Notes: generated by a model from the sequence alone, not told the origin. Numbered from the stretch's first letter, positions 8,181-17,819 are shown. The stretch is DNA of 42,288 nucleotides from Prevotella sp. UBA2444 (GCA_002342665.1 DDQK01000011.1:1-42288), one strand, 5' to 3'. Program-made: numbers and translations.

Positions 8181-11100
8181 ATGAAGAAAATTGCAATGAC
8201 GATGTCTGCGCTGCTCGCCGCAGGAACGCTCTACGCGGCAGACGTCCAGACAGTTGGTAACCGGGTGACCATCCGGCCTGACGGAGGCCAGGCGAAGGTG
8301 GTGTGCCTGGAAGTGATGAACGACAAGATTATCCGCGTGAGGGCCACGTCGGAGGAGACGCTCCCCCAGAAGCCCGCCTCGCTGATGATCGTGCCCCAGA
8401 AGGCACCGGCCAAGGGCACCTACACCATCGAGGAGACCGCCGACAAGGTGATCGTGAAGGCCGACGACGTGAGGGCCGAGGTGTCGAAGCAGACGGGCGC
8501 GGTGGCCTTCTACGACGAGGACGGCAAGCTGCTGCTGCAGGAGGCCAAGGACGGCAAGCAGTTCAAACGCTTCACCGTGCCCGAGCGTGAGTACGGCCTC
8601 AAGGGCGGCCCCGCCATCACCGAGGCCATGAAGCACGGACTGACCTGGCAGATGAAGTTCGACTCGCCCGACGACGAGGCCTTCTACGGACTGGGGCAGC
8701 ACCAGTCGGAGGAGTTCAACATGAAGGGCAAGAACGAGGATCTCTTCCAGTACAACACGAAGGTGAGCATCCCCTTCGTGCTCTCCAACAAGAACTACGG
8801 TCTGCTCTGGGACTCCTACAGCTACTGCCGCTTCGGCAACCCTAACGACTACCTGCAGCTGAACCGCGCCTTCAAGCTCTACGACAAGCAGGGCCGTGAG
8901 GGGCATCTCACGGGAACCTATGTCGCCAAGGACGGCAAGCGGCTCGTGCGCGACGAGGACTCCATCTACTACGAATACGGCTTCCCCCAGACGTCGGAGA
9001 TTGCCGTGAAGACCGACAACGGCGGCATCAAGAACCTGCCGCAGGGCTTCAACCTGCAGGGCGCCACCGTCACCTACGAGGGATTCATCGAGCCCGAGTG
9101 CTGCATTAAATGTACGGGTAAGGGACGGAGCAGCGAGAGCCATCAAGCTGGCTTGAATGGCCGAGTCGCGACGGAACTCGGCGAAGCCAAGGCCGAGGAG
9201 CGTCAGTTCATCCTCTACTACTCGGGCTACGTGAAGGTGTATATCGACGGCAAGGAGGTGGTGCCCGAGCGCTGGCGCACGGCCTGGAACCCGAACACCT
9301 ATAAGTTCACCGCGCAGGTGCGCAAGGGCGTCAGGAACCAGCTGCGCATCGAGTGGCAGCCCGACGGCGGCGAGGCCTACTGCGGTCTGCGCGTGGCCGA
9401 GCCCCGCTCGGCCGAGGAGCGCGGCCAGCTCTCCATCTGGAGCGAGATGGCCAAGGACATGGACTACTACTTCATCGCCGGCGACAACCTCGACGAGGTG
9501 ATCTCGGGCTACCGCACGCTGACGGGCAAGGCATCGCTCTACCCGAAGTGGGTGCTGGGCTTCTGGCAGAGCCGCGAGCGCTACAAGACCTCGGGCGAGA
9601 TCGAGCAGACGCTGGCCGAGTTCCGCAAACGTCAGATTCCTGTGGACAACATCGTGCAGGACTGGAACTACTGGAAGCTCGACTCCTGGGGCAGCCACCA
9701 GTTTGAGACCTCGCGCTATCCCAACCCGCAGGCCATGCTCGACTCGGTGCACGCCATGGGCGGGCGCTTCATGATCTCCGTATGGCCCAAGTTCTACGAT
9801 AGCGTCGACAACTACAAGGAACTCGACGCGCAGGGCTGGATGTACCATCAGGCCGTGAAGGACGACATCCACGACTGGCTGGGCTTCCGCGGCTCGTTCT
9901 ACGATGCCTACGACGCCGGGGCCCGCAAGATGTTCTGGCGCCAGATGGACGAGAACCTCTATTCGAAGTACAATCACGACGGCATCGCCGGCGTGGACGC
10001 CTGGTGGATGGATGCCTCGGAGCCGAACGTGCGCGACTGCACCCCGATGTGGTACCGCAAGGCCCTGAGCGGCCCCACGGCCCTGGGCACTTCAACAGAG
10101 TATTTCAATGCCTACTCGACGGTGAATGCCGACGCTATCTACAACGGCCAGCGCTCCGTGTGGAAGGGTAAGAAGGACGAGCCGCGCGTGTTCCTGCTCA
10201 CCCGCAGCGGATTCGCCGGCGAGCAGCGATTCTCTACCGCCACCTGGAGCGGCGACATCGCCACCCGCTGGGAGGACATGCGCGCGCAGATGACGGCCGG
10301 ACTGAACTACTCCATGTCGGGCATCCCCTTCTGGGGCATGGACCAGGGCGGTTTCTGCGTGGAGAACCGCTACGTGGCCGCCCAGCAGCTCTTCGACAAG
10401 ACCGGCCAGGAGAACGAAGACCTCAAGGAGTGGCGCGAGCTGCAGGCCCGCTGGAACCAGTTCGGCGCCTTCATACCCCTCTTCCGCGCCCACGGCCAGT
10501 GGCCCCTGCGCGAGATATGGAACATCGCACCGGAGAATCACCCCGCCTACAAGTCGTTCGTCTACTATGACAAACTGCGCTACCGCCTGATGCCTTACCT
10601 CTACTCGATGGCCGGCTGGGCCCACTTCAAGGACTACACGCTGATGCGCGCCCTGGTGATGGACTTCGGCGGCGACAAGCAGGTGGAGAACATCGGCAAC
10701 CAGTGGATGTTCGGCCCCGCCCTGATGGCCTGCCCCGTGGGCTACTACAAGGCTCGCAACCGCTCGGTCTACTTCCCCCAGCAGTCGGGCTGGTATGACC
10801 TCTACACCGGCGAGCATATCAGTGGCGGCCAGCGCCTCGTGGTCGACGCGCCCTACGAGCAGATCCCCGTCTACGTGCGCGAGGGCTCGATCATCCCCTT
10901 CGGTCCCGAGATGCAGTACAGCACTGAGAAGCCCGCCGAGCTGATCAACCTCTACGTCTACGCCGGCCGCGACGGCGAGTTCGAGCTCTACGAGGACGAG
11001 GGCACGAACTACAACTACGAGAAGGGCAAGTATACCACCATCGAGATCGAGTACGACGACGACGACCGCACCGTGACCATCGGCCAGCGCCGCGGCAGCT

Positions 11101-11234
11101 TCCCCGGCATGCTGAAGCAGCGCCGCTTCAACATCGTGCTGATCTCCAAGGACGCCCCGAAGCCCCTGAACCTCGACAACCCCGAGGGCCGGATGGTGCA
11201 GTACAGCGGCAAGGAGGTCACCGTGAAGCTGTAA
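8181..11234 (+). CDS. GH31 glycoside hydrolase with inserted PA14 domain, alpha-xylosidase type
   Basis: 1017 residues, signal peptide ending TLYAA (about 20). Order: N-terminal galactose-mutarotase-like beta-sandwich, a PA14-type insertion (about 290-410; ILYYSGYVKVYIDG and IEWQPDGGEAY), the GH31 barrel (about 440-790) and C-terminal beta-domains. The nucleophile is D611 in WWMDASEP; the acid/base is D692 in WSGDI. The PA14 insertion and motifs such as DWNYWKLDSWG resemble the alpha-xylosidases of Bacteroides xyloglucan loci, which remove non-reducing-end xylose from xyloglucan oligosaccharides. GH31 assignment is firm; xylosidase specificity is inferred. Codon use is very GC-rich at third positions, except a short stretch around 9103-9185 (IKCTGKGRSS...) inside the PA14 region that looks like an in-frame insertion. 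A strong hairpin follows the stop. Confidence 0.96.
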   Translation: MKKIAMTMSALLAAGTLYAADVQTVGNRVTIRPDGGQAKVVCLEVMNDKIIRVRATSEETLPQKPASLMIVPQKAPAKGTYTIEETADKVIVKADDVRAEVSKQTGAVAFYDEDGKLLLQEAKDGKQFKRFTVPEREYGLKGGPAITEAMKHGLTWQMKFDSPDDEAFYGLGQHQSEEFNMKGKNEDLFQYNTKVSIPFVLSNKNYGLLWDSYSYCRFGNPNDYLQLNRAFKLYDKQGREGHLTGTYVAKDGKRLVRDEDSIYYEYGFPQTSEIAVKTDNGGIKNLPQGFNLQGATVTYEGFIEPECCIKCTGKGRSSESHQAGLNGRVATELGEAKAEERQFILYYSGYVKVYIDGKEVVPERWRTAWNPNTYKFTAQVRKGVRNQLRIEWQPDGGEAYCGLRVAEPRSAEERGQLSIWSEMAKDMDYYFIAGDNLDEVISGYRTLTGKASLYPKWVLGFWQSRERYKTSGEIEQTLAEFRKRQIPVDNIVQDWNYWKLDSWGSHQFETSRYPNPQAMLDSVHAMGGRFMISVWPKFYDSVDNYKELDAQGWMYHQAVKDDIHDWLGFRGSFYDAYDAGARKMFWRQMDENLYSKYNHDGIAGVDAWWMDASEPNVRDCTPMWYRKALSGPTALGTSTEYFNAYSTVNADAIYNGQRSVWKGKKDEPRVFLLTRSGFAGEQRFSTATWSGDIATRWEDMRAQMTAGLNYSMSGIPFWGMDQGGFCVENRYVAAQQLFDKTGQENEDLKEWRELQARWNQFGAFIPLFRAHGQWPLREIWNIAPENHPAYKSFVYYDKLRYRLMPYLYSMAGWAHFKDYTLMRALVMDFGGDKQVENIGNQWMFGPALMACPVGYYKARNRSVYFPQQSGWYDLYTGEHISGGQRLVVDAPYEQIPVYVREGSIIPFGPEMQYSTEKPAELINLYVYAGRDGEFELYEDEGTNYNYEKGKYTTIEIEYDDDDRTVTIGQRRGSFPGMLKQRRFNIVLISKDAPKPLNLDNPEGRMVQYSGKEVTVKL

Positions 11235-11242
11235 AATCAAGT

Positions 11243-11306
11243 ACAAAGGAGCGGTTCTTTTGTGTCAAGCTCATTAAGCCGGCACAAAAGAACCGTTCCT
11301 TTGTGT
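11243..11306 (+). terminator. long hairpin after the GH31 gene
   Basis: A 22-bp stem (11243-11264 with 11283-11304, one G-T wobble) encloses an 18-nt loop. The following sequence is only moderately T-rich (GTTTAT). It separates the GH31 gene from the barrel gene and probably terminates transcription; a role in attenuation or mRNA stability is also possible. Confidence 0.7.
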
Positions 11307-11373
11307 TTATAAAAAACTGTCAGGGCGTTTTTCTTTTTAAACCATCTGAGAGTTGCTGCGTCTATAATAACAT

Positions 11374-13977
11374 ATGACTAGGTTTATACTTTTTTTAAGT
11401 TTCCTATTTTTATCGATTACGGCCCTGGCGCAGGGCAGCGTTAGGGGAAGAGTACTCGACAGGCAGACCGACGAAGGCCTGCCCTTTGTGAATATCCGCG
11501 TCGTGCAGGGCGCAAAGCTCGTCAAGGGAGCCATCACCGACGGCGAGGGTACATTCAACATCACGGGGCTGGCCGACGGGCAGTACCAGCTGCAGGTGAC
11601 TTACGTGGGCTACAAGGACATCACCCGCCAGTTCACCATCACGCCCAGCGACCGCAGGGCCCACTTCAACGCCCTCTACATCGCCGAGGACTCAAAGACG
11701 CTGAAGGAGGTGACCGTCACCGGACAGCGCTCACAGATGAAACTCGAGGTGGACCGCAAGGTCTTTTCCGTCGACCAGATGATCGCCTCGGCGGGAGGAT
11801 CGGCATCGGAACTGCTCGAACAGATACCGAGCATCGAGGTCACCACCGACGGCGAGATATCCCTGCGGGGCAACTCCAGCGTGGAGGTGTGGATCAACGG
11901 CAAGGCCTCGGGCCTGACGGCCGACAACCGTGGCGAGATACTCCAGCAGATACCCGCCGAGAGCATCGAGCGCATCGAGGTGATCGACAACCCGAGCGCC
12001 AAGTTCTCACCCGAAGGCTCGGCAGGCATCATCAACATCATCCTGAAGCGCGACCGCAAGGCAGGCTACTATGGCTCGCTGCGCGTGGGTGCCAACAACC
12101 ACGGTGGCTGGAACACGGGCGGCAACATCAACTACTCGAGCGGTGTGCTCGACGCTTTCGCCAACTTGGGCTACCGCCGCCGGGCAGGCAGCGGGGGCAG
12201 CGAGAGCGAGCAGGAGTACCTCATGACCCGCGAATACCAGAACGCCACGGGTAGCAGTGAGAACAAGGGCGGCAACCTCTTCGCCCGACTCGGACTCACC
12301 TGGCACGTGACGCAGAAGGACGACATCTCGCTATCGGGCATGACCATGCAGGGCAAGAACGACAATGAAAGCAACACAACTTATCTCTACGGTCTGATGG
12401 GACAGGGACCCTACAAGCAGATGCATCGCGAGAACAGCGGCGAGGGCGACATGCAAATGTATCACGGCGAGCTGGCCTACGAGCACAGCTGGGCAGACTT
12501 CCACAAGCTGAAGGCCAACTTCTCATTCAACCGCTGGATGGCCGACAACGACAATATCTACCGCGACCGCACCATCGCCATCGGTAATACCGACCCCGCT
12601 ACGACCAACGCAGAACTCTATCAATACCGCCCCATGCACGTGCGCAACCGCTCGATGGAGGCCAAGCTCGACTACGAGAACCAGATCACCGAGAAACTGA
12701 AGCTGGAGGCGGGCTACAACGGACGCTTCTCGCACGAGAACTCGCCACTGGAGTCGTGGGTGGCCAACAACTGGGAGGGCACAGGCCGCACGCTCGACGA
12801 GGCCTACTACAACCGCTTCATCTACGATATGGACACCCACGCACTCTACGCCACCGTCACCACCTCGCTGGGCAAGCTCGGCATCATGGGCGGACTGCGC
12901 GGAGAGTACTGGAAGGTGAACACCGAGAGCTACGACTATCAGCAGGAGAACGACCCAGCGAAGCGCGACGAGCCCTTCAAGAAGGACTTCTTCCAACTCT
13001 TCCCCAGCCTATTCCTGAACTACCAGCTGACGGAGTCGGCACAGCTGCAACTGAACTACACGCGCCGACTGCGCCGACCATGGGGCGGACAGCTCAACTC
13101 GTTCAAGAACACCAGCGACGCATCGATGGTCAGCTTCGGCAATCCTGAGCTGACGCCGGAGTACACCAACTCCTTCTCGCTCAACTTCCTCAAGACCTGG
13201 GAGGAGCACACGCTGAGTATCAGCTCCTACTACCGGCCCACGACCGACGTCATCCAGCGCATCCGCTATCAGGGTAGCGACGGAGTGATGTACATGACCC
13301 AGGAGAACGTGGCCAAGAACCAGCGCGCCGGACTGGAGCTGATCGTGAAGAACAAGCTCTTCCGCATCCTCGACCTGACGACGACGCTCAACGGCTATTA
13401 TTATAAGGTGGACGGATTTTCGTATCAGATTATGGGGCAGACCGTCACCGGCGCCGCCGAGGAGAGCTTCTCGTGGGATGCCCGACTGCTGGCCTCGCTG
13501 ATGCTGCCCTACGACATATCCATCCAGGCCACGGGAAACCTGCGCTCGCGCGGGGCCATCACTCAGGGATACCGTCGTTCCAACCAGTCGCTCGACCTGG
13601 GGCTGCGCAAGTCATTCTTCAATAAGCGCCTGTCCCTGAGCATCAACTGGCGCGACGTGTTCAATAGCCGTAAATGGGAGAACTACACCTCGAGCGACAC
13701 CTTCACCCGGCACCAGAAGAACTGGCGCGACCCGCGCATCAATGTCACCGTGAGCTGGAACTTCGGCAACATGAACAATGAGAAGCGTGGCAACGGCGGA
13801 GGAGGTGGTGACTTCGGCGGCGACGAGGACATGCCGATGGGCTTCGGCGACGGCGGCGGGCAGCAACAGGGCCCCCAGCAGCAGGGCAACCAGCAGAATC
13901 AGCAGCCGCAACAGAATCAGCAGAATCAGCAGCAAGAACAGTCTCAGGAGCAGACCGCTGAGGGCAGAGAAGGATAA
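11374..13977 (+). CDS. TonB-receptor-like outer-membrane beta-barrel protein with Gln/Asn-rich tail
   Basis: 867 residues. Signal peptide 1-19 (ITALAQ), carboxypeptidase-regulatory-like domain about 22-105 (GRVLDRQTDEGLPFVNI, YVGYKDI), TonB plug about 125-215 (EVTVTG, LLEQIPSIEV, IERIEVIDNPSAKF, GIINIILKRD), then a 14+-strand barrel up to about 795 ending VTVSWNFGNM. This is the outer-membrane beta-barrel receptor family seen without SusD partners. No TonB box was identified with confidence. After the last strand there is an unusual tail of about 70 residues, first Gly/Asp-rich and then almost pure Gln/Asn with Pro. It lies between the GH31 and GH2 genes on the same strand, so oligosaccharide import or binding is plausible; the ligand is unknown. 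No TAnnTTTG promoter was found in the 68 bp before the start. Confidence 0.9.
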   Translation: MTRFILFLSFLFLSITALAQGSVRGRVLDRQTDEGLPFVNIRVVQGAKLVKGAITDGEGTFNITGLADGQYQLQVTYVGYKDITRQFTITPSDRRAHFNALYIAEDSKTLKEVTVTGQRSQMKLEVDRKVFSVDQMIASAGGSASELLEQIPSIEVTTDGEISLRGNSSVEVWINGKASGLTADNRGEILQQIPAESIERIEVIDNPSAKFSPEGSAGIINIILKRDRKAGYYGSLRVGANNHGGWNTGGNINYSSGVLDAFANLGYRRRAGSGGSESEQEYLMTREYQNATGSSENKGGNLFARLGLTWHVTQKDDISLSGMTMQGKNDNESNTTYLYGLMGQGPYKQMHRENSGEGDMQMYHGELAYEHSWADFHKLKANFSFNRWMADNDNIYRDRTIAIGNTDPATTNAELYQYRPMHVRNRSMEAKLDYENQITEKLKLEAGYNGRFSHENSPLESWVANNWEGTGRTLDEAYYNRFIYDMDTHALYATVTTSLGKLGIMGGLRGEYWKVNTESYDYQQENDPAKRDEPFKKDFFQLFPSLFLNYQLTESAQLQLNYTRRLRRPWGGQLNSFKNTSDASMVSFGNPELTPEYTNSFSLNFLKTWEEHTLSISSYYRPTTDVIQRIRYQGSDGVMYMTQENVAKNQRAGLELIVKNKLFRILDLTTTLNGYYYKVDGFSYQIMGQTVTGAAEESFSWDARLLASLMLPYDISIQATGNLRSRGAITQGYRRSNQSLDLGLRKSFFNKRLSLSINWRDVFNSRKWENYTSSDTFTRHQKNWRDPRINVTVSWNFGNMNNEKRGNGGGGGDFGGDEDMPMGFGDGGGQQQGPQQQGNQQNQQPQQNQQNQQQEQSQEQTAEGREG

Positions 13978-14065
13978 GGCTATTGGAGGTCCTTAATGTG
14001 CTACCTCTTTATATTGTCTTCCAAACTTTTTCTTCTGGAAGCGCGCGTTTTACGAAAAAACTTTG

Positions 14066-14073
14066 TATCTTTG
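14066..14073 (+). promoter_or_regulatory. -7 element for the GH2/esterase operon
   Basis: TATCTTTG matches TAnnTTTG, 23 bp before the preferred ATG at 14097. No clear -33 TTTG lies at the right distance. A small inverted repeat CTTCCA/TGGAAG (14018-14041) sits just upstream and could be an operator or a weak terminator of the barrel gene. Confidence 0.6.
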
Positions 14074-14096
14074 TCGCCTGAAAGTAACAATAATTG

Positions 14097-16502
14097 ATGA
14101 CGACAATGATCAGAAAGACTATCCTCTTGGCTGCGGCAGTCCTCGCAGGACTGTCGGCGCAGGCTCGTGACAGACAGAACTTCGATCGCGGCTGGCGATT
14201 CCTGCTGGCCGACTCGGCGCAGATGGCAACAGCGGAGTACAACGACACATGGTGGCGGCTGCTCGACGTGCCCCACGACTGGGCCCGCGAGGGCGACTTC
14301 TTCGTAGGCCACCCCAGCGGGGCCGGCGGCGGAGCACTGCCCGGCGGCATCGGGTGGTATCGGAAGACGTTTACGCTGTCCGACTACGACAGCGCACGCG
14401 ACAGGTACTACCTGGAATTCGACGGCGTGTATATGAACTCCACCGTCTACGTCAACGGCCAGAAGGCCGGCCATCGACCCTACGGCTACAGCTCGTTCGA
14501 GTACGACATCACGCCCTATCTGAGGCAGGGCGAGAACGTCGTCGCCGTCCGCGTGGACAACTCCGATCAGCCTAACTCGCGCTGGTACTCCGGCTGCGGC
14601 ATCTACCGCCACGTGTGGCTCACGAAGACGGCCCCCGTGCACGTGGCCCACTGGGGTGTCCATGCCGACGCCCGCGTGGTAAAGGGCAAGGGTCGGCTCG
14701 ACATCGCAGTCACCCTCGAGGGGCAGGGTACCGTCGCCAACACCCTCATCGCCCCCGACGGCCGCGTCGTGGGACGCTCGAAGGGCCTCAGGTCGACGAT
14801 CACCATCAGCAACCCGAAACTCTGGTCGTGCGAGACACCTTATATATATACCCTGCGCACGGAGGTATCCTCCGGCGGCAAGGTGGTAGACACCTATGAG
14901 ACCACCGCCGGCTTCCGCTCCTTCCGCTTCGACCCCGCCACGGGCTTCTGGCTCAACGGCCGCAACATGAAGCTCAACGGCGTCTGCGAGCACCACGACT
15001 TCGGATGCCTCGGCGCCGCCCTCAACGAAGACGCCCTCCACCGCAAGCTCACGAAACTGAAGGCGATGGGCGTCAACAGCATACGCTCCTCACACAATCC
15101 GCCCGCTCCCGAGCTGCTGGCGATGTGCGACACGATGGGACTCATCGTCATGGACGAGTCGTTCGACATGTGGCGACGCAAGAAGACGCAGAACGACTAC
15201 GCCCGCTTCTTCGACGAGTGGCACGAGCGCGACCTCGCCGACCTCATCCTGCGCGACCGCAACCACCCGAGTATCCTCATGTGGTCGATCGGCAACGAGG
15301 TGCTCGAGCAGTGGTCGTCGGCAGAGGCCGACACGCTGACCCTCGAACAGGCCAACCTCATCCTCAACGCCGGCCACGACGCCTCGACCCTGGCCAAGGA
15401 CGGCGAGCTCTCGGTGCAGAGCCTGCTCACCCAGCACCTGGCGGATATCGTCAGACGCTACGACACCTCGCGCCCCATCACCGCCGGCTGCAACGAGCCC
15501 GATCCCGGCAACCACCTCTTCAAGAGCGGGGCCATCGACATCATCGGATTCAACTATCACCACCAGTGGGTGAAGGACGTGCCCAAGAACTTCCCCAATA
15601 AGCCCTTCATCATGTCGGAGAGCGTCAGCGCCCTGCAGACCCGCGGCTACTACATGATGCCCAGCGACTCCATCTACGTGGCACCCAAGGAGTGGTGGCT
15701 GCCCTATACCGACCCCACCTACATGTGCTCGGCCTACGACAACATGCACGCCTCCTGGAGCTCGACCCACGAGGAGACCTGGGACGTGGTGAAGCACACG
15801 CCCTACGTCGGCGGACAGTACATCTGGACGGGCTTCGACTACCTCGGAGAGCCCACGCCCTACGGGTTCCCCGCCCGCAGTTCCTACTTCGGCATCATCG
15901 ACCTGGCAGGATTCCCCAAGGACTCCTACTATCTGTACCAGAGCGAGTGGACCTCGGAGCCGATGCTCCACCTCTTCCCCCACTGGAACTGGCTGCCGGG
16001 GCAGGAGATCGACCTCTGGGCCTACTACAATCAGGCCGACGAGGTGGAGCTGTTCCTCAACGGACAGTCGCAGGGCATCCGCCGCAAGGCCGACTCCCAT
16101 CAGTACCATGTCATGTGGCGCGTCGCGTTCGAGCCGGGTGAGCTGAAGGCCGTCAGCCGCAAGGACGGCAAGACCGTCTGCGAGCAAGTCATCCGCACCG
16201 CTGGCGCCCCCGACCATATCCGGCTCTCCGTCGACTATCAGGGCAGGCAGACCACCTTCATCACCGCCGAGGTGGTCGACAAGGACGGCAACCTGTGCCC
16301 CTGGGCAGAGGATCAGATCAGCTTCTTCGGCGACGGAGAGGGCGAGATCCTCGGCACCGACAACGGCTGCCAGACCTCGATGGAGCGCTTCACGTCGCCC
16401 AGCCGCAAGGCCTTCTTCGGCAAGTGTATGGTCGTAGTGAAAGGGAAGGGCCGCATCGAGGCCAAGTCGCCCATGCTCAAGCCCGCATCGCTGAGATTCT
16501 AA
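14097..16502 (+). CDS. GH2 beta-galactosidase, secreted
   Basis: 801 residues from the ATG at 14097; an ATG at 14106 is equally possible. Signal peptide ends about LSAQA. Domains: GH2 sugar-binding jelly roll (about 22-190; GIGWYRKTF, WYSGCGIYRHVW), immunoglobulin-like GH2 domain (about 195-295), TIM barrel (about 300-600), a DUF4982-type domain (about 620-690) and a C-terminal beta-sandwich. Catalytic acid/base is E401 in IGNEV and the nucleophile E508 in MSESVS. The barrel end WTGFDYLGEPTPYG is typical of Bacteroidota beta-galactosidases of about 800 residues. In xyloglucan loci such an enzyme removes galactose capping the xylose branches, a step before GH31 action. Cotranscription with the downstream hydrolase (11-bp gap) is likely. 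Confidence 0.95.
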   Translation: MTTMIRKTILLAAAVLAGLSAQARDRQNFDRGWRFLLADSAQMATAEYNDTWWRLLDVPHDWAREGDFFVGHPSGAGGGALPGGIGWYRKTFTLSDYDSARDRYYLEFDGVYMNSTVYVNGQKAGHRPYGYSSFEYDITPYLRQGENVVAVRVDNSDQPNSRWYSGCGIYRHVWLTKTAPVHVAHWGVHADARVVKGKGRLDIAVTLEGQGTVANTLIAPDGRVVGRSKGLRSTITISNPKLWSCETPYIYTLRTEVSSGGKVVDTYETTAGFRSFRFDPATGFWLNGRNMKLNGVCEHHDFGCLGAALNEDALHRKLTKLKAMGVNSIRSSHNPPAPELLAMCDTMGLIVMDESFDMWRRKKTQNDYARFFDEWHERDLADLILRDRNHPSILMWSIGNEVLEQWSSAEADTLTLEQANLILNAGHDASTLAKDGELSVQSLLTQHLADIVRRYDTSRPITAGCNEPDPGNHLFKSGAIDIIGFNYHHQWVKDVPKNFPNKPFIMSESVSALQTRGYYMMPSDSIYVAPKEWWLPYTDPTYMCSAYDNMHASWSSTHEETWDVVKHTPYVGGQYIWTGFDYLGEPTPYGFPARSSYFGIIDLAGFPKDSYYLYQSEWTSEPMLHLFPHWNWLPGQEIDLWAYYNQADEVELFLNGQSQGIRRKADSHQYHVMWRVAFEPGELKAVSRKDGKTVCEQVIRTAGAPDHIRLSVDYQGRQTTFITAEVVDKDGNLCPWAEDQISFFGDGEGEILGTDNGCQTSMERFTSPSRKAFFGKCMVVVKGKGRIEAKSPMLKPASLRF

Positions 16503-16513
16503 CTTTTACATTA

Positions 16514-17806
16514 ATGATAAGTATAAAAAAGAAACTGATTTTATGGCTGGCTGCCATGATGGCCGTCAGCTCAGCCACGATGATCACATCGTGTACCGTG
16601 GAAGACAATCCAAGTAGCGAACCCGTTGTAGAGCCCGAATCGCAGGTGCCCGCAGCGCGCATCACGGAAACCATCCGCAAGGAAGAAGCCAAGGCCACGG
16701 TCTACAACTTCGAGTATCCCTCCGTCGACCCCTACGGTAATCCGGTGACCCTTTCGGGCAGCATCATCGTGGGCGACGAGGTGGAGGCCGACGGCAAGCA
16801 GGCATCCGGCATGGTTCTCTACAACCACTTCACCGTGTTCCAGAAAGACGAGTGCCCTTCGCGCGGCGACCTGGGCATCGTGCTCAAGGTAGTGGGCAGC
16901 AAGCTCATCGCCGTGGCTCCCGACTACTACGGCTTCGGCGTCACGGGCGACAAGAACCAGGCCTACTGCATGTCGCGCACCAATGCCCAGAGCAGCGTCG
17001 ACGCACTCCTGGCAGCCCGTCAGTTGCTCAAGGAGAAGGGCTACAAGTGGGGCGACTTCCTCTTCAACCTCGGCTACTCTGAGGGCGGACAGACGGCCAT
17101 GGGCGTGGTACGTCTCGTAGCCGAGAAGTATCCTGACATCAAGATCACCCACACCGTGGCAGGCGCAGGGCCCTACGACATCGGCGAGACCTACCGCCAG
17201 CTGGTCAGCTCGGGCGAGACATCGATGCCGTCAACTGTCATCAGCACACTGCTGGCCTACAACGAGTACAACGAACTCGACGTAGACAACAATGAGATGT
17301 TCCTCGATCCTATCTTGGACAACATCCTCATCTACCTGCTCAGCAAGGACTACAAGCGCGACGATCTGGAAGGCAAACTCGCATCCTACAAGATTGCCGA
17401 CTGGATCAACCCCATTCTGTTTGACTTCAATAGTGACCTGTCGCTGAAGTTCATGGAGGTGTTCGAGAAGGACAACCTGTCGAAGGGCTGGAAGCCCCGT
17501 GGCGACGAGCGCATCAGCCTGGTACACAACACGCTCGACGCCTGCGTGCCCTACGCCAACACCACTCAGATGGCAGAGTTCTTCAAGCAGGCTGGCTTCA
17601 CCGTGGATGAGGGTCGTACCGAAGACAGATACGTCGACGGCAAGGTGTTCGTTTACTCCGTCAACGTGCCCGCACTGTCAGAAAAGACTGGCACCCACGA
17701 AGCCGGCGCCATAGCCTTCGTTGCCGAACTGGTTATCGTCGTCTGCCACTACCTCGACATCAAGCCCTGGTTCAGCCTCACCGCTGAGGAGCTGGAAGGC
17801 GTATAA
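16514..17806 (+). CDS. alpha/beta-hydrolase lipoprotein (lipase/esterase-like)
   Basis: 430 residues from the ATG at 16514, 11 bp after the GH2 stop; the frame is open further upstream, but that part overlaps the GH2 gene and lacks a signal sequence. A lipoprotein signal with SC at residues 26-27 places it at the outer membrane or surface. The alpha/beta-hydrolase triad can be proposed as S189 (GYSEGG), D342 (TLDACVP) and H395 (GTHEAG). The body resembles secreted lipases and prolyl-oligopeptidase-like esterases (VAPDYYGFG before the nucleophile elbow). The substrate is unknown; in an operon with a beta-galactosidase, removal of acetyl or acyl esters from the same glycan is a reasonable guess but not shown. 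A hairpin terminator follows. Confidence 0.88.
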   Translation: MISIKKKLILWLAAMMAVSSATMITSCTVEDNPSSEPVVEPESQVPAARITETIRKEEAKATVYNFEYPSVDPYGNPVTLSGSIIVGDEVEADGKQASGMVLYNHFTVFQKDECPSRGDLGIVLKVVGSKLIAVAPDYYGFGVTGDKNQAYCMSRTNAQSSVDALLAARQLLKEKGYKWGDFLFNLGYSEGGQTAMGVVRLVAEKYPDIKITHTVAGAGPYDIGETYRQLVSSGETSMPSTVISTLLAYNEYNELDVDNNEMFLDPILDNILIYLLSKDYKRDDLEGKLASYKIADWINPILFDFNSDLSLKFMEVFEKDNLSKGWKPRGDERISLVHNTLDACVPYANTTQMAEFFKQAGFTVDEGRTEDRYVDGKVFVYSVNVPALSEKTGTHEAGAIAFVAELVIVVCHYLDIKPWFSLTAEELEGV

Positions 17807-17819
17807 CCCTCCCTCCTGA

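Noticed and set aside
8127..9977. 616-residue minus-strand open frame opposite the GH31 gene
   Set aside because: Composition is leucine/valine/histidine-rich shadow of a GC-biased gene; no domain, and GH31 catalytic motifs on the other strand are complete.
10092..11246. 384-residue minus-strand frame opposite the GH31 C-terminus
   Set aside because: Shadow frame of a highly biased gene; low-complexity Val/Leu/Ala/His composition.
14001..16217. 346- and 375-residue minus-strand frames opposite the GH2 gene
   Set aside because: Shadows; no start signals, domains or promoters, and the GH2 catalytic residues are intact on the plus strand.
16295..16513. Longer N-terminus of the alpha/beta-hydrolase
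   Set aside because: This part lies inside the GH2 gene in another frame and would hide the lipoprotein signal that begins at 16514.
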